Source: a virus. From it: DNA of 27,433 bases. Position 1 is the stretch's first letter. Each line of letters begins with the position of its first letter. Of the stretch, positions 1 through 8,500 are shown one piece after another. The notes beneath the pieces are model-generated. The model was not told where the DNA came from and ran no database searches. It worked only from the letters and a program-made list of their open reading frames with translations. A program made the translations under genes and the position numbers. The stretch is taken from positions 1 through 27,433 of IMG/VR virus record IMGVR_UViG_3300025138_000271; one strand, 5' to 3'.

Positions 1-287
1 GCGAAGCAACTAAAGAAGTTAAAAGTAAAGTGCCGAGACACACCAGACGTATACAAGATAACGGAGCACTAGTTAACTTTAACATCGATCGTAAAAAGCC
101 TTTTAGAGATGTTACTGAAACACTGCAAGTAAGAAACCTAAGTGCAAATGAAGAAGCAGGCGAAAGTCCGTTTGAAGAAAAAACAACATTAATTAGAGTG
201 TACGGAACTGAAGCACAGTTAAACAAACGTTATGGTGCAAAAGTTGAAGAGATACCTGAAGAAGAAGTGGAGCAGATAGCGTTATAA
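1..287 (+). CDS. Unrecognised virion-region protein, 5'-truncated by window edge
   Basis: The reading frame is open from the first full codon at base 3, so the true start probably lies left of the window. A GTG at 30 is the first in-window start candidate but has only a weak purine-rich stretch before it. About 95 residues are visible. They contain a VNFNID segment followed by a Lys/Pro-rich stretch, and near the end the motif RVYGTEAQLNKRYG, then an acidic tail. Both motifs recur in the next gene, so the two proteins probably share a small domain. The stop codon overlaps the next start (TAATG), which suggests translational coupling. Its position just before the PAAR, gp25 and gp6 genes suggests a baseplate or hub-associated role, but that is inference. 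I do not recognise the family. Confidence 0.7.
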   Translation, partial: EATKEVKSKVPRHTRRIQDNGALVNFNIDRKKPFRDVTETLQVRNLSANEEAGESPFEEKTTLIRVYGTEAQLNKRYGAKVEEIPEEEVEQIAL

Positions 288-1255
288 TGGCATTAAAAAA
301 TTACATGATAAAGCCTAATCTTAAAGTTGTTAACTTCAATATTGATTATAAGTTACCAAGCAAAGAGGTTGAGTATAATAAAACGCAAGTAATGATGTAT
401 GGCAGAACTGCTGACATTGACAAACGTTTTCCAAATGGTAAAGAAAAAGTAGTTGAGGCTAAAACAGGATCACCAGATCCAAGTGCAGACATTCCTGTGT
501 TTGGCGGTCCTCTTATTCCAATCAGTCTTAGTGCGGCAGTAGGCAAAGCAACTAAGAATATGAAAGCAGTAGCCGGTGTTGCACTAAGCAGTGTAAACAG
601 TATGGCTAGCGGGCTTGAATCATTAAAGGATGGAAGTGTTGCTGAAATGATAGCACTTGCAAAACTTGATGCGGCTATACTCGAAGCACAAGCAGAACTT
701 GGAGAAATATCAGTAGGTAACAAAGACAAGTTAAGTATGGGATTAGAAACTGATGCGATAAAGGCTGCTGGAATTAAAACACCTGGAAATCTAGGTGATG
801 CACTTAGCATGGGAGACCCTAGTGGTTCTATTGGTAAGTTTGCTGGTATTGATGGAGCAATGGCGGCAACTAAAGGATTATCACTTCCGTCTATTTCAAA
901 AGCAGTTAGTTCAACAGGAGCCTTGAGCTTTGAAGGAGTTAACAAGTTGCAAGGTTTTAGAGACATTGTAGAAAACGTTGATGTAAAAATTACAAGTCTT
1001 TCAGATATAGGATCGTTTAGTGATGTTGCTAATAGTATAACGGAAACAGTTGAGTCATTTTCAAAGATGGCAAGAACAACAAGAGTATACGGAACTGAAA
1101 CAGATTTAAATAGTGCGTTTGGAGTCGATGACTTTGCCAATGTATCAGCTCGCAGGTCAGTAATAGAAGCACCTCGCCCGAGTAATAAGTTATCTATTGC
1201 TAGAAAAGAATGGAATGGTGTATCAAAAAAATGGACTGATACAGGAGCAGCATAA
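287..1255 (+). CDS. Unrecognised baseplate-region structural protein (322 aa)
   Basis: The protein opens with a segment containing VVNFNIDYKLP and, about 20 residues later, MMYGRTADIDKRFPNG. It ends with a related TTRVYGTETDLNSAFG segment, at about residues 264-280. These two copies of a (V/M)YGxxxxLxxxFG-type motif match one in the preceding gene. The middle, about residues 70-250, is rich in Ala, Gly, Ser and Lys with alternating helical stretches. I see no enzyme motif, signal peptide or convincing membrane segment. The start is ATG overlapping the upstream stop by one base, with GGAG 14 bases upstream. It also overlaps the following PAAR gene by one base. In T4-like phages genes here encode hub or spike components, so a structural role is likely. 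The exact identity is unknown. Confidence 0.75.
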   Translation: MALKNYMIKPNLKVVNFNIDYKLPSKEVEYNKTQVMMYGRTADIDKRFPNGKEKVVEAKTGSPDPSADIPVFGGPLIPISLSAAVGKATKNMKAVAGVALSSVNSMASGLESLKDGSVAEMIALAKLDAAILEAQAELGEISVGNKDKLSMGLETDAIKAAGIKTPGNLGDALSMGDPSGSIGKFAGIDGAMAATKGLSLPSISKAVSSTGALSFEGVNKLQGFRDIVENVDVKITSLSDIGSFSDVANSITETVESFSKMARTTRVYGTETDLNSAFGVDDFANVSARRSVIEAPRPSNKLSIARKEWNGVSKKWTDTGAA

Positions 1256-1566
1256 TGGGAAGACCGGTAGCAAGACTAGGTGATAGAACATTCGGAACAT
1301 GCAGTCACCCAAGTCATATTCCACAACAAATAGGCGGAACAATTATTACTGCTAGTCCCGACGATATAACAAACAATAAAGGTACTGCTAGATTAGGTGA
1401 CTTAGTTTTAACTGACTGTGGACATCACGGTGAGATTATTACAGGCAGTCCTAACGTACTTGCTAATGATAAACCAGTTGCAAGACTAGGTGATAAAATA
1501 GCAAACAAGGCACCTTACGTTGCAGAAATAGTAACTGCTAGTCCTGATAGACTTGCAGAAGAGTAA
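1255..1566 (+). CDS. PAAR-motif spike-tip protein (gp5.4-like)
   Basis: This is a small PAAR-family protein. Members of the family form the sharp cone that caps the trimeric central spike of contractile tails and pierces the host outer membrane. In 103 residues the chain repeats the pattern (V/T)ARLGD three times, at about residues 5-10, 44-49 and 75-80. Each copy is followed by I(I/V)T(A/G)SP(D/N) about 20 residues later. This matches the pseudo-threefold fold of PAAR tips. Cys16, His18, His21, Cys55, His57 and His58 are candidates for the metal site known in the family. A GGAG Shine-Dalgarno ends 7 bases before the ATG, which overlaps the previous stop by one base. The gp25 gene follows directly, the usual baseplate context. 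Length is normal for the family. Confidence 0.9.
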   Translation: MGRPVARLGDRTFGTCSHPSHIPQQIGGTIITASPDDITNNKGTARLGDLVLTDCGHHGEIITGSPNVLANDKPVARLGDKIANKAPYVAEIVTASPDRLAEE

Positions 1567-1588
1567 AAAAGCATAGGTAAATATTGAT

Positions 1589-1963
1589 ATGGCAAACTAT
1601 TACGGTTACACAAGCATTGGAAGAGATTTTGTAGATACTGCGGCAACAGACCAAGTATTAATTCGTGCTGATCTAATTAATCATTTTAATACAAGATTAG
1701 GCGAACGATTAATGAATCCTGAGTTTGGTTGTATAATATGGGATTATATTTTTGATCCTTTTACTGATGAAGTAAGATATGCAGTTATTGAAAACTTGCA
1801 AGGCATCATTGATTCAGATCCGAGAATAATATTAAGGTCATTAGACGTTGCAGAGTATGAACATGGGCTGCAAGTAGAGTTAGCAATAGCATACGCTGAT
1901 GGTGACTATAGCGAAGATATGGTAATTACGTTTGATAGTCAAAGTGGCAAAGCAACTGCTTAA
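1589..1963 (+). CDS. gp25: gp25-family baseplate wedge / sheath initiator protein
   Basis: This is a GPW/gp25-family protein. In contractile tails it sits in the baseplate inner ring and provides the first strand onto which the sheath polymerises. Of the 124 residues, 38-47 read GERLMNPEFG, the conserved GER-P-FG signature of the family. It is followed by an IFDPFTDEVR segment and a DPRI motif at about residues 77-80. The C-terminal half is the expected beta-rich part. The length is close to T4 gp25 (about 130 residues). The start is supported by a TAGGT stretch about nine bases upstream. It follows the PAAR gene by 22 bases and precedes gp6, the order expected of a T4-like wedge cluster. Confidence 0.93.
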   Translation: MANYYGYTSIGRDFVDTAATDQVLIRADLINHFNTRLGERLMNPEFGCIIWDYIFDPFTDEVRYAVIENLQGIIDSDPRIILRSLDVAEYEHGLQVELAIAYADGDYSEDMVITFDSQSGKATA

Positions 1964-1986
1964 TAATATACGCACTTTATAAAACG

Positions 1987-1994
1987 CATAAATA
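1987..1994 (+). promoter_or_regulatory. Candidate T4-type late promoter element upstream of gp6
   Basis: CATAAATA, followed by C, lies 30 bases before the gp6 ATG in a 60-base gap. It differs from the T4 late -10 element TATAAATA only in the first base. Similar boxes precede two fibre genes further on. T4-like late promoters lack a -35 element and depend on the phage sigma factor gp55, so one short match is weak alone. The recurrence at the larger intergenic gaps strengthens it. Confidence 0.45.
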
Positions 1995-2023
1995 CTACAA
2001 TATAAGGGACTGGGTATATTTAA

Positions 2024-5000
2024 ATGAGCACTAGTGAACGTCAAAATAGTTTATTTGTTTCAGAAGACTGGACAAAGATTTATCAAACATTCAAAGACGC
2101 AGATTTTCAAAGTTATGACTTTGAAACACTTCGTACTACTATGGTACAATACTTGCGTAACAACTATCCAGAAGACTTCAATGATTACATTGAAAGTAGT
2201 GAATTTATTGCACTTATGGATCTTATTGCATACTTTGGACAAAGTCTTGCTTTTAGACAAGATCTTAATGCAAGAGAAAACTTTTTAGAAACTGCACAAC
2301 GTCGTGATAGTGTATTACGTTTAGCAAAGTTATTAAGTTATCATCCAAAACGTAACCAGCCTGCAAGAGGCATGTTAAAAATTACAAGTATACAAACTAC
2401 TGAAAGCGTGTTTGATAGTACTGGACGTAACTTAGCAGATGCATTTATTGTTTGGAACGATAGTACAAATCCAGACTACTTAGAACATTATGCAGTAATA
2501 ATGAATGCCGCTATGACAAACTCACAGAGTTTTGGTAATCCTGGCTTAAAAGGAACACTAAGTGGAATCAGTACTGAAATATATCAAATTAATTTAATAC
2601 CAGATACAATTCCTGTTGTACCGTTTGTTGCAGATGTTGCCGGACAGAGTATGACGTTTGAAGTTGTTAATGGTACATTCCAGGGTAAGGATTATGTTTA
2701 TGAAGCAGCACCTAGACCCGGTGATACGTTTAACACATTTTACAGACAAGATGGTAAAGGAGCAGGATCAAGTAATACTGGCTTCTTCTTTTACTTTAAG
2801 CAAGGAACACTAGAAACTTCAGAGTTTCAGTTGAATACTGCATTGTCAAATCGTGTTGTTAGCATTGATGTTAATGGAATTAACAATGATGACGTATGGT
2901 TATTCAACCTTGATGCAAACGCAGATGCTGGCACAGAGTGGACTAAAGTTCCTGCTATAACTGGTAACAATGTTATCTATAATAGTTTAAGTGAAAATGT
3001 ACGTTCTTTGTTTGCAGTTAACAGTAGAACAGATGATCAAATTGATTTAGTATTTGGCGATGGAGTATTTTCAGATATTCCAAATGGTAGTTTCCGTACA
3101 TTCTATCGTACAAGCAACGGAAGATCATATCGTATTAAGCCAAATGATATTAATGGAATGAAACTTAATATAAGTTATGTTAGTAAGACTGGTTCAATTG
3201 AAGAACTAAGTGTAGGATTAAGTTTACAGTACACAGTTGACAATGCAAGTGGTAGAGATAGTATTGCAGATATTAAATCAAAAGCACCACAACAGTACTA
3301 CACACAAAACAGAATGATCAATGGCGAAGACTATAATATTTTTCCATTAACTAATTTTAATAACGTTATTAAAAGTAAAGCAATTAACAGAACAAGTAGT
3401 GGAATTAGTAGATACTTAGATGTTAAAGATGTAACTGGAAGATATTCTAGTACAAACATATATGCTAACGACGGTGCGTTATACAGAAACGAATTTTTAA
3501 ACAATGTAACATTTACATGGATTACAGACAATGATATTTTTAACGTACTTAAAAATACTGTTGAGCCTTTACTTCGTAGTAACGAAATGGAACATTTTTA
3601 CTTTGCAAACTATGAACGTAAAGCATTAACAGGAAGCAATGTTAATTGGAACCGTGTAAGTTTTGGCAGTAATTATAGTACTGGATACTTTACTAACGAT
3701 GCCGGGGAAGTACTAGAAATAGGAACTGCATCAGGTAACAACAGAAGTTTTGTTAAAGTAGGCGGCATGTTAAAGTTTGCTGCACCAACAGGTAATCACT
3801 TTATGGAAAACGGAACACTGATGTCCGGTGATCCAAATCATCCAGGAAGTATGAAAAATGTATATAGTGGCATTGTTAGTATTAACAATAATGGCACAGG
3901 TGTTGCTGATGGTAAAGTAACTGCACAAACTGGTGCAATTAGATTAAATGAAAACATTCCATCAACTGCAATAGCACAAACTGTACTACCTGGCTTTAAG
4001 TCAGACTTACCAGGTGCATTTGAAAGTACACTTTTTACAAATATCAAACAGTATAAAAACTTTGCAATAGGTTTTGACTACTTAGACAATGTTTGGTATG
4101 TGGTTGAAAACAGAGATATTAGCACAGGCAATACTTTTAGTAGAGACTTTGCAGAAGATACATCGACTACAAATAAAGATGGTAGTTGGTTAATTAAATT
4201 TACAACTGATGGAAGTACTTACACAGTTACATATAGAGGTCTTGAATACTTCTTTACTAGTGAGCAAGAAACACGTTTCTATCATGATAAGACTAGTAAG
4301 GTTTATGATCCAGTTACTGGACTCACAAAGAAAGATACAATTAGTGTGCTAGGTGTAAACGCAGACCCGGTAACGGCTGCACCACTTGTAAGAAACCTTG
4401 AGTGGAATGTTTATAATGTTGTAACTGAGTCAGATGGTTATAACGACAATACAAAAATATTAGTAACGTTTGCAGATCAAGATGACGATGGTATAATTGA
4501 CAATCCAGATATATTTGATATGGCAGTTGGCATTGATGTACCAACTGGAGCAGGCGCTGATAGAAAGTTTGTATTCTTAAAGAGACAAGCAGACTACGAT
4601 AACTTTGACAAGTATGTTGCAATGCCAGCCGGTACAGTAAATCATACATATGAAACAAAGGCAGCCATAGATGCACAACTTACTAACTTGTTAACTAATC
4701 AAGTATTGTACGCAGTGACTGATAATAAATTTTATGTAATAAGCAATGCAACCGGAACAAAAGTAGCAATTGAAAGTCTTGATTATCAAGTGCGTGTAGG
4801 ACGTGATGCAATTAAGTTTCATTACTCACACCATGCACCAAACGATAGACGTATTGATCCAAGTCCAGGTAACATCATTGACATATACTTACTAACACAA
4901 AACTATAGTGATGCGTATGTTGAGTATGTACAAGATACAAGTTCAACTGTTGTTTTGCCAGCAGAGCCAACAGTAAACAGTTTAAGAAGTCAGTTCAATA

Positions 5001-5518
5001 CACTAGAAGGCTACAAGAGTTTAAGTGATGCACTTGTAATGCATAGTGCAAAATTTAAGCCATTGTTTGGTTTAAAAGCAGATTCTAACCTACGTGCAAG
5101 TTTCAAAGTAGTTAAAAATCCAGGCTATAATATTAGTGACAGTGAAATTAAATCAAAACTAGTTGTAGCACTTAATCAATACTTTGCAGTTGAAAACTGG
5201 GACTTTGGTGAAACATTTTTCTTTAGTGAGCTAAGTGCTTACTTACATACTACTCTTACACCTTATTTAAATAGTGTTGTTATTGTTCCAACAAGTGGAA
5301 CACAAGCGTTTGGTAGTTTATATCAAATCAGTTGCGAACATGATGAAATATTTGTTAATGCCGCAACAGTTAATGACGTAGCAGTAATAGACGCTATTAC
5401 GGCTTCTAACATTAAAGCAACAGGCGAAGTATACACAGGTTCAGCAACAACAAGCGGAACATCATCTATTATAACAACATCATCCGGTAGCGGTGGTGGT
5501 GGCGGTGGGGGCTACTAA
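2024..5518 (+). CDS. gp6: gp6-type baseplate wedge protein, enlarged (1164 aa)
   Basis: The N-terminus, about residues 49-111, carries the strongly conserved gp6 core: YPEDFNDYIESSEF, then LIAYFGQSLAFR, DLNARENFL and RRDSVLRLAKLLSYHPKRN. gp6 dimers form the continuous ring that ties the six baseplate wedges together. The C-terminal part keeps the family pattern, with WDFGETFFFSELSAYL and a VVIVP strand followed by FGSLYQI and DEIF. At 1164 residues it is much longer than T4 gp6 (about 660), and the extra length lies in the middle. Residues about 818-832 (DQDDDGIIDNPDIFD) resemble an Asp-rich calcium loop. The chain ends in a run of glycines capped by Tyr. The stop overlaps the giant downstream gene's ATG by one base. 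The leader has GGG-containing stretches 8 and 15 bases upstream of the ATG, neither an ideal ribosome site. Confidence 0.92.
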   Translation: MSTSERQNSLFVSEDWTKIYQTFKDADFQSYDFETLRTTMVQYLRNNYPEDFNDYIESSEFIALMDLIAYFGQSLAFRQDLNARENFLETAQRRDSVLRLAKLLSYHPKRNQPARGMLKITSIQTTESVFDSTGRNLADAFIVWNDSTNPDYLEHYAVIMNAAMTNSQSFGNPGLKGTLSGISTEIYQINLIPDTIPVVPFVADVAGQSMTFEVVNGTFQGKDYVYEAAPRPGDTFNTFYRQDGKGAGSSNTGFFFYFKQGTLETSEFQLNTALSNRVVSIDVNGINNDDVWLFNLDANADAGTEWTKVPAITGNNVIYNSLSENVRSLFAVNSRTDDQIDLVFGDGVFSDIPNGSFRTFYRTSNGRSYRIKPNDINGMKLNISYVSKTGSIEELSVGLSLQYTVDNASGRDSIADIKSKAPQQYYTQNRMINGEDYNIFPLTNFNNVIKSKAINRTSSGISRYLDVKDVTGRYSSTNIYANDGALYRNEFLNNVTFTWITDNDIFNVLKNTVEPLLRSNEMEHFYFANYERKALTGSNVNWNRVSFGSNYSTGYFTNDAGEVLEIGTASGNNRSFVKVGGMLKFAAPTGNHFMENGTLMSGDPNHPGSMKNVYSGIVSINNNGTGVADGKVTAQTGAIRLNENIPSTAIAQTVLPGFKSDLPGAFESTLFTNIKQYKNFAIGFDYLDNVWYVVENRDISTGNTFSRDFAEDTSTTNKDGSWLIKFTTDGSTYTVTYRGLEYFFTSEQETRFYHDKTSKVYDPVTGLTKKDTISVLGVNADPVTAAPLVRNLEWNVYNVVTESDGYNDNTKILVTFADQDDDGIIDNPDIFDMAVGIDVPTGAGADRKFVFLKRQADYDNFDKYVAMPAGTVNHTYETKAAIDAQLTNLLTNQVLYAVTDNKFYVISNATGTKVAIESLDYQVRVGRDAIKFHYSHHAPNDRRIDPSPGNIIDIYLLTQNYSDAYVEYVQDTSSTVVLPAEPTVNSLRSQFNTLEGYKSLSDALVMHSAKFKPLFGLKADSNLRASFKVVKNPGYNISDSEIKSKLVVALNQYFAVENWDFGETFFFSELSAYLHTTLTPYLNSVVIVPTSGTQAFGSLYQISCEHDEIFVNAATVNDVAVIDAITASNIKATGEVYTGSATTSGTSSIITTSSGSGGGGGGGY

Positions 5519-8500
5519 TGGCTAAACGTAAATCCAGTTCGTTCTTACCTAAGTTTTTACAAACAGTTAAGAACGAAAAATTCTTACATGCTACACTAGA
5601 TCAGTTACTTAATAGTAAGAACCTAGAACGCATTGACGGCTTTGTCGGTAAAAGACGAGGACCTAGTTATAGTATTGATGATCCATATATTAGTACAGTA
5701 GGTGCTAACAGACAAAACTTTCAACTAGAGCCTAGTACAGTTTACAAAAAAAATAACGAGATTGAATTTGTTGTAACGTATGATGATTTAATTAATAACA
5801 TTTCTGCTAACGGTGGTGATGCAACAAGACACGATAGATTATTTGAACAAGAATATTATAACTGGGGTGGGTTCAGTGATTACGACAAGTTAATCAACTT
5901 TGGAGAGTACTACTGGTTACCAAGTGGTCCTGGTACTGTTGCCGTTAGTGCAAACGACGTTCCTATTAACACAGACTTTACAGTTACACATACAGGCTTA
6001 TCAGAATACACACTAAGTCCTACATATGGTGATACTAAAAATCCAACTATCTACTTGGTGCGTGGAGGCAGTTATACATTTGCTGTTAACCAGACAAGTC
6101 AGTTTTGGATTCAGTCAGAGCCGGGTACTACAGGCAAAAGTTTAATAAGTTTTAATCGTAGCACACGTGATATCTTTGGTGTAACTAACAACGGACAAAG
6201 TAACGGTAGTGTAACATTTAATGTTCCTAAATCAAGAGATCAACAATTTTTTACACAAACATTAGTTAATGTTGCGTCAGTTGACTTAGCAAGTGATTTA
6301 ACACATAAACAAATTAATGGTAAGACAGTTAGCCAGATACAAGAACTTGGCGGTGTTGATGGACAGTTGTTCCTTGAAAATAAAACTATTATCTTTACAC
6401 ATTCAACTGAAGATGATGCTAATTGGGATGCCACAACTGTATTGCCAAAAGCAAACCGTTTTAGTGTTTTCCAAATACAAGTTGGCGGCAGTAGTAAGAT
6501 TACATTATTACCTATACAAGCAATAGGCATAGATAAAAAAGTACAAATTAATGAAGGTACACTTCATAGCACAAAAGAATATTATAGAAATCCAAGTGTT
6601 GATAATTTACAAGTAGTGCCGGCAATCACTGCACCAATGAGTACACTATACTATCAGGATAGTACAGATGCAACACGTTATGGAGTTATTAAATTAATTG
6701 ATCCTGACTATAGAACAATAGATATTGATAACGAAGTTGTTGGCAAATCTGCATACACAAGTCCAAACGGTGTACAGTTTACAAACGGATTACATATTAG
6801 TTTTGATACAACTGTATTACCTACTACAAAACAAAATAAGACATTTATTGTTGACGGTGTAGGAGAAGGTATCTTCTTAATTGACAAAGCCGAGCATGTG
6901 AGTTATGAACTAGCAAATACTGACACAAAAGATTATGTTACAATTAGACGTGGTAGTGTAGATAGAAATGCATGGAGCAGAAGTAACCACTGGTACCATA
7001 AAGAAGTTGTTAATACTATTGCAACATACAATAAAACTATTCCAACACTAGATCAAACTAGTAGAGCAAATAGACCAATTATTGAATTCAATAGAAACTT
7101 AAATCTTTTTAATCACGGCACACTTGGTATAGCACCGGTTGATTTAATTGACAACTATACTACTGATGCACTTAGTATTGTACAAAACACAAACAATTTT
7201 AGAATTGACGGAGTACTACTGACTGAAGGCATGCGAGTTATTTTTGCCGCAGATACAAACGCAGATGTAAGAAGTAAAGTTTATACAGTTAACATTGTAA
7301 ACTTTCAGAGTACAGGCGATACAGAAATTAGATTAGTTGAAAGTACTACAGACATAGTTGCAGTTAACACTGGATTTTCTGTTAAACAAGGTACAACGCA
7401 AAAAGGAAAAAGTTATAAGTGGAATGGAACTGCATGGAGTTTATGTCAGTTAAAGACTTTTATAAACCAAGCACCGCTATTTGATATCTTTGATTCAACT
7501 GGAGTAAGTTTAAATAATGCAACTTCATATGTTGGAAACAACTTTACAGGAAGTAAATTATTTTCATATGCTACTGGTACAGGTGCAAGTGATACAGAAT
7601 TAGGATTTGCATTAAAGTACAGAAACTTTAGTAACATTGGCGATATTATTTTTAGCAATGATTACAGCACTGATACATTTGTATACACTACAACAACAGG
7701 CAGTACAACTAAAAACATCAACACTGGATTTATTCAAAGTACAGATAGTACAGGAACACAAAAGTATACAGACGGTTGGATAAAAGTAATTAACCCAAGT
7801 ACACAATATCAAGAAGTTATGTATATTGCCTCTGGTGATGCAAAACAGTTTGATATAGGAGCCGAGCCTATTACATCTACTGCAAGTCGTCCTAGTGTAA
7901 TAGTTTACAAAGATAACGTAGAAATAACAACAGGTTGGACTGCAACAACATTTGGTGGCAGAAACATTGTTGAATTTACAACGGCACCAACTGCAAAAAC
8001 ACAAATTATTATTGAAGTATTAAGTAATACTGCAACACAATACGGCAATTACCAAGTACCGGTTAATCTAAGCAACAATGCCTTTAACGCTAAGTTTGAT
8101 ACTATCACGCTTGGGCAGATGCGTAACCACGTAGGTAGTACGTTAAAAACTGCTACTGACTTTGATGGAACATATCCTGGAAGTAGTAACCTAAGAGACA
8201 TTGTTAACAGTAGTGAACATGCTGGTAATATCTTACATCATAGTGCTGGAATGGTTTTTCCAAGTGTATTCTTACAAGACAACAACTTAAACTTTGTTAA
8301 GTCAGTTGAGTATAATGCAAGTGAATATACCAAGTTTAAACAGAAGTTTATACAAGCGTCTAACACACTGGACTTAGATTTTAGTGATATTCCTGCCGCA
8401 GTTGATGTGATACTTGCAAGTATTAACAATACAAAAAGTAGTACGTTTCCGTTTTATCATAGTGATATGGTTGGACACGGTACTAATAAAAAGATTAGAA

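Noticed and set aside
30-32. GTG as the true start of the first gene
   Set aside because: The frame is open to the left edge with no stop, so an upstream start is more likely.
346-1140. Long open frame of 264 codons on the - strand
   Set aside because: It lies fully opposite the 322-residue gene, has low-complexity Ser/Ala/Leu content typical of antisense frames, and all supported genes here are on the + strand.
1576-1583. GGTAAATA before the gp25 gene as a late promoter
   Set aside because: It matches the late box less well and lies only five bases from the ATG, leaving no leader with a ribosome site.
5746-5753. Run of eight A bases early in the giant gene as a frameshift site
   Set aside because: The frame continues for more than 4000 codons beyond it, and alternative frames close quickly. 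Nothing suggests programmed slippage.
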